A stretch of DNA of 32,405 bases, taken from positions 1 to 32,405 of the forward strand of contig CAZBEI010000120.1 of the NCBI GenBank assembly GCA_964490895.1, written 5' to 3'. This DNA is from JACRAO01 sp964490895. Its GTDB lineage: Bacteria; Bdellovibrionota; UBA1018. Position 1 is the stretch's first letter. The number at the start of each line of letters is the position of its first letter. Positions 1 to 7,350 of the stretch are shown here, one piece after another. Both the position numbers and the translations under genes were made by a program. Below the pieces are notes generated by a model. That model was given only the letters and a program-made list of their open reading frames with translations, made no database searches and was not told the DNA's origin.

Positions 1-127
1 GGCATTTCCTGCCCATTGACGAAGTGAGTCTCTCTCCCTGATCCTATAAAAAGGATGTTACAAAAACTAAAACAGCAGTGGGAAAGGTTTTTTAACTTTC
101 TCTCAACCCTCATGCTGGGAGATTAAG
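1..127 (+). other. Window-edge remnant and possible 23-codon ORF
   Basis: One frame is open from the window edge to a TGA at 39-41 (reading HFLPIDEVSLSP), which could be the C-terminus of an upstream gene but is too short to identify. A small hairpin (ATCCT/AGGAT, about 42-55) follows. A 23-codon frame, ATG 55 to TAA 126 (starting MLQKLKQQWERFF), ends one base before the next start codon, so it could be a small or leader peptide coupled to that gene. It has AAGG directly before the ATG, too close for a good ribosome site. None of this is secure. Confidence 0.25.
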
Positions 128-964
128 ATGCGCTGGGATTGTCCTCACTGCCAAATGAGCTTAGCGCTCTCTGACGAAAAACTGGGAACGGGGTGGTCGT
201 TTTCACGATGCTTTAAATGTGGTGGTTTTGCTCTCATTCGTCGTTCAGAGATGAATTTAGTCAAAGTCGACCGTGCTCCAGCTGGGGAAAACGTGTTACT
301 TCCAGAGGCGCACGAAGATCAAAGGTTTAGCCAGCCCATTCCTCCAACCCTAAAGCCCGTTATCAAACCTACGACAAGAAAAATGCCGCCGCTTCCTACA
401 GCACTTCCAGAGATTCCGAAGCGATCTTATTATTTCCTAAAAACAGCAATCGGACTAACCCTCTTTGTAACTCTGGGCTCTGGTTATTACCTTTACTTAC
501 AGGGACAAGAGCTTTGGATTAAGGCTCAAAAAACGGAAGCGATTCTAGTCCCTCCCCCTCAAGAGAGCGAAGTCATCCAAGCTCCCTCTTTTATTTCACA
601 CACCGAAGAAGTGAAAACAGATCAAATTGAGAGAAGTGCGATGGCACCCGTACACACTGAGGAAGAGGACGCTGAAGCCGAGGAAGCCCCACCCTTAATT
701 TCACGACTCGTAGTAGAGCCAAAATATAAAACATCGCCCCTTCGTTCGGGCCCTGGACTCAGTTTTTCAGTTCTAGAAACGATCAACCCCCAGATAAAAT
801 ACATTGTCAAAAACTGGCAGGGGGAGTGGTTCCAAGTAACTCCAGAAGAAAGTTTACTCGATCTACCAGCAAAAGTGGCCCCGAAATTAGACCCAAAATT
901 AGCCCTGAAATTAGCCCCAAAATTAGCATGGATTAGAAATGACTTGGTTCGCATTTCCAAATAA
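128..964 (+). CDS. Zinc-ribbon membrane protein with SH3-like C-terminal region
   Basis: 278 residues. The N-terminus has two CxxC knuckles (CPHC near residue 5, CFKC near residue 28), the layout of a MJ0042/zinc-ribbon-type cytoplasmic metal-binding domain. A proline-rich linker leads to one membrane segment around residues 104-124, then an acidic stretch rich in E and A. The final ~75 residues (SPLRSGPGLSFSVLETI, then GEWFQV) resemble a bacterial SH3 domain, which would be periplasmic. The tail carries a short repeat, KLAPKLDPKLALKLAPKLAW, encoded by 12-bp tandem repeats. GGGAG sits 8-10 bases before the ATG. The last 32 bases overlap the convergent glycosyltransferase gene. The function is not known; a sensor or envelope-linking role is only a guess. 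Confidence 0.75.
   Translation: MRWDCPHCQMSLALSDEKLGTGWSFSRCFKCGGFALIRRSEMNLVKVDRAPAGENVLLPEAHEDQRFSQPIPPTLKPVIKPTTRKMPPLPTALPEIPKRSYYFLKTAIGLTLFVTLGSGYYLYLQGQELWIKAQKTEAILVPPPQESEVIQAPSFISHTEEVKTDQIERSAMAPVHTEEEDAEAEEAPPLISRLVVEPKYKTSPLRSGPGLSFSVLETINPQIKYIVKNWQGEWFQVTPEESLLDLPAKVAPKLDPKLALKLAPKLAWIRNDLVRISK
883..930 (+). repeat. 12-bp in-frame tandem repeat, four copies
   Basis: Units 883-894, 895-906, 907-918 and 919-930 follow the pattern [G/A]AAATTAG plus a four-base variable end. G and A alternate at the first base, so the true period may be 24 bp. Each unit adds four residues (a KLAP/KLDP-like motif) to the C-terminus of the zinc-ribbon protein, so copy-number change would not break its frame. 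Confidence 0.7.
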
Positions 965-2285
965 AAATCTGCTTTGCCAAATACCCCCACCGATTTGTTT
1001 CTAAAGTAGACTGCAAACGACATTTTGAGTTTTTAAACTCTGGAGGTGCGTTGTAGCGATTGTCAGCCACAAACAAAAAGGGAGCACTTTCTTTCATTTC
1101 AGAAACTCTGCGGAGCGCAAATGCCGCCTGCGAGGTGGTCTGATAACGAGATCCAATGACAGGCCAGTTTTCTAATCCCAGCAACCTCAAATGTTCGTAT
1201 AACTCACTCCAGCCATAAAGGTCATTGGTGATGTCCATAAGTGGATCTAACGGTTTGCCTATAAATTTTTGTGATAAAAACGAAACAACAGGAACATGAC
1301 AAGAAATAAAAATCACCCCAGCTAAAATAAAGCCATAGCCAACCTGAGCCTTGATCCAACCCTTCAGAGGATCCAAAGAGAGGGCCAAAACAAGCGGGAG
1401 CCAAACAATAAATGCCCAATGAATTTTAAAATCTGAAAATAAAGGCTGCACACAAAAAACAGCGGCTCCAGGCAATACCCAAGCCAAAATAAACCAAGAG
1501 CGCTTGTCTTTTCGAAAAAGAAAGTAAATAGAAGGGATCAATACTGGACCCGTCAAAAAAAGTTCTGCCAACCAGAAGCGAAAATAACGCCAAAGATCCA
1601 CATGAGGATTTTGATGCCGCTCTTCTATTTGATATAAAAGAGACTCCCAATGGTGAGTTGCATTCCAAATCACAATAGGAATCAGCGCTATAAAAAAGCA
1701 AGCCAAAATAATAAACAAGCCTTTTTTTAAAACAGGTTTGGGTGCCCAAACAAAAAAACAAAGTGCTGCTGAAAAAACTCCCAGTACAGCAGAGTACTTA
1801 GAAAGAATGGATAAAAGAACTCCAACTCCGAGGAGAAAATAATACCTTTGCTTTTCTTTCCGAAAGCAAAGCTCCCAAGTCGAAACAAACATCCACATGT
1901 AACCTAAAAATAAGGTGGAATCAGGCACCATCATCCAAGACAAAGCAGACCAACCCACAAAGGATAAAAAAATGAGCGCTCCATTCCACTTTCCGCCCGC
2001 ACGCCTAATCCAATAGAGTGCACTGGCAAAAGTAAGTGTGGCAATGAGGACAGCCGGAAAGCGCACAATATAAAGTGGAGAAAAATCTAGAGTATCGCTG
2101 AAAATTTTTTGTGAAAGGCCAATGACCCAAAGAATAAGAGGAGGGTGGTAGGCAAACCCTAAAGCTGGTTTTTGAGCAAGGACCCAATAGTAAGCTTCGT
2201 CATCGGTAATTCCGGTGGTTAAAGCATGCGCACATAAAATAATAAAAAACAAAAGAACAAGGGTCTTATCCGCCCGAGTGCCCAT
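933..2285 (-). CDS. GT39/ArnT-like membrane glycosyltransferase
   Basis: 450 residues with many hydrophobic segments. The first helix is followed by TTGITDDEAYYWVLAQ and then FAYHPPLILWVIGL. That is the acidic DE-A-Y first periplasmic loop and the HPPL motif of the dolichyl-phosphate-mannose/ArnT (PMT_2, GT39) family, which moves a sugar from a polyprenyl-phosphate donor to lipid or protein on the periplasmic face. The donor and acceptor cannot be read from sequence. It is the last gene of a leftward operon and its start overlaps the end of the carboxypeptidase gene by 20 bases; GGAG lies six bases before the ATG. Its stop lies inside the convergent zinc-ribbon gene. Confidence 0.88.
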   Translation of the reverse strand: MGTRADKTLVLLFFIILCAHALTTGITDDEAYYWVLAQKPALGFAYHPPLILWVIGLSQKIFSDTLDFSPLYIVRFPAVLIATLTFASALYWIRRAGGKWNGALIFLSFVGWSALSWMMVPDSTLFLGYMWMFVSTWELCFRKEKQRYYFLLGVGVLLSILSKYSAVLGVFSAALCFFVWAPKPVLKKGLFIILACFFIALIPIVIWNATHHWESLLYQIEERHQNPHVDLWRYFRFWLAELFLTGPVLIPSIYFLFRKDKRSWFILAWVLPGAAVFCVQPLFSDFKIHWAFIVWLPLVLALSLDPLKGWIKAQVGYGFILAGVIFISCHVPVVSFLSQKFIGKPLDPLMDITNDLYGWSELYEHLRLLGLENWPVIGSRYQTTSQAAFALRRVSEMKESAPFLFVADNRYNAPPEFKNSKCRLQSTLETNRWGYLAKQIFIWKCEPSHF

Positions 2286-3156
2286 TTGCTCTCCAAGCGT
2301 AATCTGACACCTTAAAGTAAATCACTGTGCTCAGACCTTGTTTAAATTTTTGCCAATAGCGTGTTGCATGTCTAGGATCAGCTGTCGGGAGCTCTAAAGT
2401 GAGGGTTGGGATTCCTCTTTCTTGGCCAGCATAGTTTCCAAGTGATCCGGGATAAAATCCACCGGAAACGGCTTTTAATTGAGAACGAAGCTTGAGGCAC
2501 TCATGGACATACTGTTTTGGAAACTTAAAAAGAGAGAGCGTATTGGGACCATCATAATCTAAAAAATTAAGGGGAGCATGAATCGAAATAATTTTTTGAG
2601 GCTTGATCAAACGAATGAGCTCTTCTTGAAACAAGGTCTCAGGTTCGGAGCGTGCGAAACTGCCAGGGTATCTCCTTTTGTCTGATTTGTATTTTGCCTT
2701 CCAGAGGTGCAGTGCTTTGGAATCCCAGTCCCGAGTTGGAAAATTGCGGTTCAAATCCACTCCATTTGCATTCACTCGAGTTCGGTGCGCCTTAAAAAAT
2801 CCATCCGGATTGACCAAAGGTGCAATCACTACTCTTTCGTCTCTCAAAAGGGGGCCATTTGCCTGCATCCATTCTGCAGCTTTAATCCCCAAATAGAGGG
2901 GAGTCACCTCGTCGCCATGAACCATTGCAAAAATCAACGTAGTATTGTGAGCCTTTTGGCTTCCAAATTCTGCATAAACTAAAGGTATATTTTGCTGAGA
3001 ATTGCCGAGCACTTTCCAATTTAACTTTGCGCACGGATCTAAGTTCCATTTTAACTGTACAGATGAGCGCTTTACTTTATTGCACCATTTTTCTACAGAC
3101 TCTCGCTCCTGGGCGCATAAGATAGGACTCATTAAAAAAAAGAATATAAACCTCAT
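2266..3156 (-). CDS. M14 zinc carboxypeptidase, MpaA-like, secreted
   Basis: 296 residues with a signal peptide ending near CAQ (residues 1-16). Family M14 metallopeptidase features are complete: zinc ligands H80 and E83 in MVHGDE, substrate-binding DLNRNFP (134-140), third zinc ligand H193 in SIHAPL, and catalytic E255 in LTLELP. The NPDG and GVDLNRN motifs are typical of the bacterial murein peptide amidase branch (MpaA), which removes diaminopimelate or similar residues from muropeptides. Cleavage of cell-wall peptides in the periplasm is therefore the likeliest role, but this is inferred. It sits six bases after the DedA-like gene and has AGGA five bases before its ATG. Confidence 0.9.
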   Translation of the reverse strand: MRFIFFFLMSPILCAQERESVEKWCNKVKRSSVQLKWNLDPCAKLNWKVLGNSQQNIPLVYAEFGSQKAHNTTLIFAMVHGDEVTPLYLGIKAAEWMQANGPLLRDERVVIAPLVNPDGFFKAHRTRVNANGVDLNRNFPTRDWDSKALHLWKAKYKSDKRRYPGSFARSEPETLFQEELIRLIKPQKIISIHAPLNFLDYDGPNTLSLFKFPKQYVHECLKLRSQLKAVSGGFYPGSLGNYAGQERGIPTLTLELPTADPRHATRYWQKFKQGLSTVIYFKVSDYAWRANGHSGG

Positions 3157-3162
3157 AACATC

Positions 3163-3777
3163 CTAACGAATAACATTTCTCCGAGACCAATACCACTTTC
3201 CGAGTACTCCTAAAATCACCAGTAAAATAACAAGAAATAACCCGTGTTCTACTTTTTTTATAACTCCAATCACTTGACTGACTTCGTCACCGAAATAAAA
3301 AACAAGTCCTAAAATAGAAGGAACACTGATCAGAGCTGCACATCCATCATAAAAAATAAACGTTTTAAAGGGCAAGTGGAGTGTGCCTGCAGAAAAATAA
3401 ATAGGGGCTCTCAACCCTGGCATAAACCGGGCAAAAAACAGAAATTTTGTACCCCCTGTTTTTTTGAGTTTCCCACCCATGGCGTCTAATCTTGCGTCGG
3501 GCAAGAGCTTATGAAAAATCCATCTCTTAGTCAGGCGCCTACCAAATTTGGCTCCTAAGAAGAAAATAACACTATCTCCAATAAGCACACCCAAAAGACA
3601 AACTCCGATGGTCCAACCGAGGTGTATCAAATTATAATAACAGAGCATCCCCGCTACAAAGAGGGTGATGTCTTCTGGAATCGGGATCCCCAAACCACAA
3701 ATCAACAAAATCCCAAAAATAATGAGGTAAGGAGTGGGACCGTAAAAATTTAAGATATAATCAACTAAAAAATCCAT
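3163..3777 (-). CDS. DedA/SNARE-associated family membrane protein
   Basis: 204 residues, close to the usual DedA length, with several membrane segments. The conserved DedA signatures are visible: ICGLGIPIPEDITLFVAGML near residues 26-45, GAKFGRR near 75-81, and the FARFMPGLRAPIYFSAGT block near 116-133, whose R-x3-G-x-R pattern is the functional core. Members act in lipid-carrier (undecaprenyl-phosphate or phospholipid) recycling and membrane-potential homeostasis. It is translated seven bases after the xerC stop and belongs to the same leftward operon. A lipid-carrier role fits the GT39 enzyme two genes downstream, which would use a polyprenyl-phosphate sugar. Confidence 0.9.
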   Translation of the reverse strand: MDFLVDYILNFYGPTPYLIIFGILLICGLGIPIPEDITLFVAGMLCYYNLIHLGWTIGVCLLGVLIGDSVIFFLGAKFGRRLTKRWIFHKLLPDARLDAMGGKLKKTGGTKFLFFARFMPGLRAPIYFSAGTLHLPFKTFIFYDGCAALISVPSILGLVFYFGDEVSQVIGVIKKVEHGLFLVILLVILGVLGKWYWSRRNVIR

Positions 3778-3784
3778 AATACAT

Positions 3785-4711
3785 TCAGCTTTTGATCTCA
3801 GGGTGCTTTTGCCCCCTTTTACTCAAAGGATGTGTCTCCCGATACTCGTCCAGGAGTGCGCCTAAGTCAATATGAGTGTACTTCTGTGTAGTCGAAATCT
3901 GAGCGTGCCCCAACAACTCTTGAATGGTTCTAATATCAGCGCCGGCCATCAAAAGGTGAGTTGCAAAGCTATGCCGGATTCCGTGTGGAGAAAGCGATTT
4001 CGAAAGTGCAATTCGGATGATGTGCTTTTTTAGTATCCGAGCCACGCTGCGGGCACTTAACCGAGTGCCTTTGTAGTTTTTAAAGAGAGGCAAATCTCGA
4101 GAGGAGTCTTCTGTATATATTTTGAGTGCTTTTTCCGCTTGGGGACCAAAGGGAACAAATCTTTCCTTGCTGCCCTTTCCCATTACCCGCACCCATCCTT
4201 TTTCTAAATCCACGTCTCCACAATTCAGACCCACGGCTTCTGCCACTCTAAGACCGCTTGAGTACATGAGTTCAAAGAGTGCTTTATCCCTGCGGCCACT
4301 CCAAGAATGAGAGTCAATAGATTCGATCAGTTCGAAGATCTCCTCTATTTTTAAATAACGAGGAAGAGGCCGATTGTGCGAAAGCGATGGGATCAGCCGA
4401 CCGACATCATTTTCGATCCAATGGCGAACTCTCAAAAAACGCAAAAAAGAACGAATAGCAGAGAGTCTTCGGCAAATCGAACTCCTTTCGTGAGATTGGT
4501 AAAATTCATTCAAATACGAGCGCAATGTTTTGGGCTCAAAGTTTTGGTTTACATCCTCTAAATCTTTCATCTTTTGAGAGGCAAGAGAGCGGCTAAAATG
4601 CATGAGATCAGATCGATAGGCTCGCAGGGTGTGCGGACTAGAAAATCTCTGAACCCTTAAATACTCTAAAAATACTAAAACTGCGTCTAAAAGAGTTTCA
4701 GGTTTTTCCAT
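3785..4711 (-). CDS. xerC: Tyrosine recombinase XerC/XerD type
   Basis: 308 residues from the ATG at 4711, which gives the normal Xer length and MEKPETLLDAVLVFLEYL as N-terminus. A longer in-frame start at 4903 would run through the divergent trmFO gene and is rejected. The N-terminal SAM-like core-binding domain covers about residues 5-95 and the catalytic domain 115-295. The full catalytic set is present: R155 (SGLR), K179, H243 and R246 (SPHGIRHSFATHLL), H269 (LLGHA), Y278 (TQKYTH). Xer recombinases resolve chromosome dimers at dif. The single-gene context does not tell XerC from XerD; the symbol is the commoner choice. It leads the operon with dedA, the peptidase and the GT39 gene. Confidence 0.88.
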   Translation of the reverse strand: MEKPETLLDAVLVFLEYLRVQRFSSPHTLRAYRSDLMHFSRSLASQKMKDLEDVNQNFEPKTLRSYLNEFYQSHERSSICRRLSAIRSFLRFLRVRHWIENDVGRLIPSLSHNRPLPRYLKIEEIFELIESIDSHSWSGRRDKALFELMYSSGLRVAEAVGLNCGDVDLEKGWVRVMGKGSKERFVPFGPQAEKALKIYTEDSSRDLPLFKNYKGTRLSARSVARILKKHIIRIALSKSLSPHGIRHSFATHLLMAGADIRTIQELLGHAQISTTQKYTHIDLGALLDEYRETHPLSKRGQKHPEIKS

Positions 4712-4758
4712 CTCTTCTTTAGTGTAATTGAGTGTTGTTTTATGGTAAAGCACGTCCC

Positions 4759-6099
4759 ATGTGCGCCCAAAGCTTATCGGAGATTCGTGTGATTGGTGCG
4801 GGACTTGCTGGAAGCGAAGCCGCCTATTTTTTAGCCGAAAAAGGGCTTTCAGTTTTTTTGCACGAGATGAGACCCGGTCAAATGACCCCTGCTCACACCA
4901 CATCGAATTGTGCTGAGTTAGTCTGTAGCAATTCCTTTAAATCTCGCTCTCCCCATTCCGCACCAGGAATGCTCAAAGCTGAAATGACTCGTTTAAATTC
5001 GCTCGTATTGAGTGTGGCTCAGAGGTGCTCTATTCCGGGTGGCGAAGCCCTTGTGGTGGATCGAGATCAGTTTTCTGAATTCATCACCCAGACACTCAAA
5101 TCCCATCCTAAAATCACCCTCGTCTCAGGCGAAGTCAAAGAGCCCTCTAAAAACGGAATCCATCTGATTGCCACAGGGCCGCTCACGTCAGACGCACTTG
5201 GCCAATGGCTCATTCAAGCGACGCACTCCTCTGATCTTTATTTTTATGACGCTATTGCTCCGATCATAGATGCTACGAGTATTGATCTCAGCCAAACTTT
5301 TTTGGCCAATCGCTACGATAAGGGCGAAGAAAGTGCCTATTTGAATTGTCCCTTAAGCGAAATGCAGTATGCGGATTTTATCGCAGCTCTCCTGAAAGCA
5401 GAAAAAGTTCCTCCAAAATCCTTTGAGGTCGAAAAATATTTCCACGGCTGTCAGCCGATCGAAGTGATGGCTCAAAGCGGAAAAGACACACTGCGTTTTG
5501 GCCCAATGAAGCCGGTTGGGCTCATTGATCCCAAGACTGGAAAACAGCCCTATGCCGTTGTTCAGTTGCGCCCAGAAAACCAAAATAAAACGGCTTATAA
5601 TTTAGTGGGGTTTCAGACTAAGTTAAAATATGGAGAACAAGCTCGTATTTTTCAAATGATTCCCGCTCTAAAAAATGTCGAATTTTTTCGCCTCGGATCG
5701 ATCCATCGCAACACCTATGTCTGTGGACCCAAAGTCTTGACTCCAGCCTTGAGCCTAAAAGGTCACCCCAACGTGTTTCTCGCGGGACAAATCACTGGGG
5801 TAGAGGGCTATTTAGAGTCTGCGGCCTCGGGACTTTTGAGTGCTATTTTTATTTTACAAAAAATAAAAAATCTTCCTCATTGTGCGCCTCCAGCTAACAC
5901 CGCTTTGGGTGCCTTACTCAGGCATGTCACTGGGAGCGATTCAAAGCATTACCAACCCTCCAATATCCACTTTGGTCTATTTGATCCTTCTTTTTTTGAA
6001 GGGCTTACTCATCAAAAAAAAGAGGAAGCTCGTATGGCTATGTCTACGCAAGCGGCTAAATATTTTGACAAATGGCAGGAAAATTTTTTAAACTTCTGA
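4759..6099 (+). CDS. trmFO: Folate-dependent tRNA (m5U54) methyltransferase TrmFO
   Basis: 446 residues from the ATG at 4759; a GTG at 4732 would add nine. The FAD-binding dinucleotide motif VIGAGLAGSEAAYFLAEKG begins near residue 11, followed by the TrmFO-specific LHEMRPGQMTPAHTTS and NCAELVCSNSFKS blocks. It then shows FGPMKPVGLIDP and the FLAGQITGVEGYLESAASG C-terminal signature. TrmFO uses methylenetetrahydrofolate and FADH2 to make ribothymidine at U54 of tRNA, replacing the SAM-dependent TrmA of enterobacteria. It occurs in Firmicutes, cyanobacteria, delta-proteobacterial lineages and others, which helps place the organism. Start is divergent from xerC with about 47 bases between. Confidence 0.96.
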   Translation: MCAQSLSEIRVIGAGLAGSEAAYFLAEKGLSVFLHEMRPGQMTPAHTTSNCAELVCSNSFKSRSPHSAPGMLKAEMTRLNSLVLSVAQRCSIPGGEALVVDRDQFSEFITQTLKSHPKITLVSGEVKEPSKNGIHLIATGPLTSDALGQWLIQATHSSDLYFYDAIAPIIDATSIDLSQTFLANRYDKGEESAYLNCPLSEMQYADFIAALLKAEKVPPKSFEVEKYFHGCQPIEVMAQSGKDTLRFGPMKPVGLIDPKTGKQPYAVVQLRPENQNKTAYNLVGFQTKLKYGEQARIFQMIPALKNVEFFRLGSIHRNTYVCGPKVLTPALSLKGHPNVFLAGQITGVEGYLESAASGLLSAIFILQKIKNLPHCAPPANTALGALLRHVTGSDSKHYQPSNIHFGLFDPSFFEGLTHQKKEEARMAMSTQAAKYFDKWQENFLNF

Positions 6100-6118
6100 T
6101 ACACTCAATCTCAAGCTT

Positions 6119-6793
6119 ATGCCGAATGATAATGATGATAAAAAAGATAACAAATATGATATTAAATCAAGTCGTTCCCGCAGAAAGTCTGAAAGGGCCT
6201 TTGTTTTAACTCGTCTCAAAGGTGTTTTTTTGCGCTGTCAGCAATTGACGCGGCCCGAAACGCGCGTTATCAATATTTCTGAAACTGGATTAGGCATTGA
6301 TAGTTCTTTTTTGACACCACAGGTCAGCACATTGAAAACGATCAATGGTCACCTTTTAGTTGGCAAAACAGTAACACCTGTGACCCTAAAGCTAGTCCGA
6401 GTCAACTCTGGCATAGCTGGGTTCGAATTTGTTCAGCCCAAAGAAATGGTGCAGGCCGCAATCCGTGTTTATTTTGAAGCAGAAATTGTGGGTGCGAGTT
6501 TAAAACTACTTGAGGAAACCCCACAGGGGCTAAAACTTGACGACGGGCAATCCAATACTCTAGAAATAGAAATGAAAAATGAGAAAATCATCCGACTTGC
6601 AATTGGCTTTTTTGGGAATCAAGTTGTTTGGAACCACGAAGGAGGAGAACTGAACCTGATTCAAAACACCCAATTGCAACCTATCGGTAGTTTTTTGAGA
6701 AAGCAATTAATCCAACTGGTCTTGAGTGCTGACACACTTAAGCCAGATCTTCAAAAGCAAGTAGAGAAAATTTTAATGGGGATAAACACATGA
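6119..6793 (+). CDS. PilZ-domain protein (probable c-di-GMP receptor)
   Basis: 224 residues, soluble. After a charged N-terminus rich in D, K and N it carries both PilZ ligand signatures: RxxxR as R22-K-S-E-R26, and the N/D-x-S-x-x-G box as N52-I-S-E-T-G57. The beta-barrel continues to about residue 110 (GIAGFEFVQ). These residues bind cyclic di-GMP in known PilZ proteins, so a receptor function is well supported. The C-terminal half (about 115-224) is not recognised. The stop overlaps the ATG of the HAMP protein (ATGA at 6790-6793), which suggests coupled translation. No strong terminator is seen between trmFO and this gene. Confidence 0.82.
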   Translation: MPNDNDDKKDNKYDIKSSRSRRKSERAFVLTRLKGVFLRCQQLTRPETRVINISETGLGIDSSFLTPQVSTLKTINGHLLVGKTVTPVTLKLVRVNSGIAGFEFVQPKEMVQAAIRVYFEAEIVGASLKLLEETPQGLKLDDGQSNTLEIEMKNEKIIRLAIGFFGNQVVWNHEGGELNLIQNTQLQPIGSFLRKQLIQLVLSADTLKPDLQKQVEKILMGINT

Positions 6794-7350
6794 ACCAACG
6801 AAAGACGCTTTTGATCAATAAGAAATTTCAATTATTTTTTGCAAGTTATGTTACCTTTTGGCTCATGCCCCTCACGCTTATTTATCCGTTTATTATTTAT
6901 CGTTTGTTCAATCTGTTTGTAGAGTACAACTTTCCTGACACCACTTATCCAACTGCCATTGCGATCGGACAGACAAAAATTCAAATTATTTGGTTGATCG
7001 TCATTCTAGAAGTGCTTTTTCTGCTTTTGTCTTTTCTCTTTAGTATTTTTATTTCTCATAAAATTGCAGGACCCCTTTTTAAACTTCATAAGAACATCGA
7101 ACAAGTTTCGAAAGGAAATTTTGACTCAGAAGTTGTGTTTAGAAAAGGGGACCAATTCGTAGAGCTCTCAAAAGCGTTTAACGAAATGTTAAAAATTTTT
7201 AGAGCCAGTCTCACAACACATGCGGATATGGCTCGGAAAGCAACCGCTCAAATCGAAAAATCGATCCCTTTTGTCAGTCATGACACTCAAGTCGAACTAA
7301 AAAAAACACTTTCCTATTTACATGAAATCAAGCCTCCGTCTCATGTTTGA
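6790..7350 (+). CDS. Two-TM protein ending in a HAMP domain, no output domain
   Basis: 186 residues. A first membrane segment at about 14-38, a short loop of ~25 residues containing DTTYPTAIAIGQ, a second membrane segment at about 64-92, then a HAMP domain at about 88-142 (ISHKIAGPLFKLHKNIEQVSKGNF, then FVELSKAFNEML). A helical tail of about 40 residues follows and the protein stops. There is no kinase, methyl-accepting, GGDEF or phosphatase module, so it cannot signal on its own as a usual chemoreceptor or histidine kinase would. Overlap with the PilZ gene upstream and the transglycosylase downstream suggests a membrane adaptor between them, which is inference. Confidence 0.8.
   Translation: MNQRKTLLINKKFQLFFASYVTFWLMPLTLIYPFIIYRLFNLFVEYNFPDTTYPTAIAIGQTKIQIIWLIVILEVLFLLLSFLFSIFISHKIAGPLFKLHKNIEQVSKGNFDSEVVFRKGDQFVELSKAFNEMLKIFRASLTTHADMARKATAQIEKSIPFVSHDTQVELKKTLSYLHEIKPPSHV

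Noticed and set aside
4712..4903. A 64-codon N-terminal extension of the Xer recombinase
   Set aside because: It runs antisense through the start of trmFO, resembles no Xer domain, and the ATG at 4711 gives the normal length.
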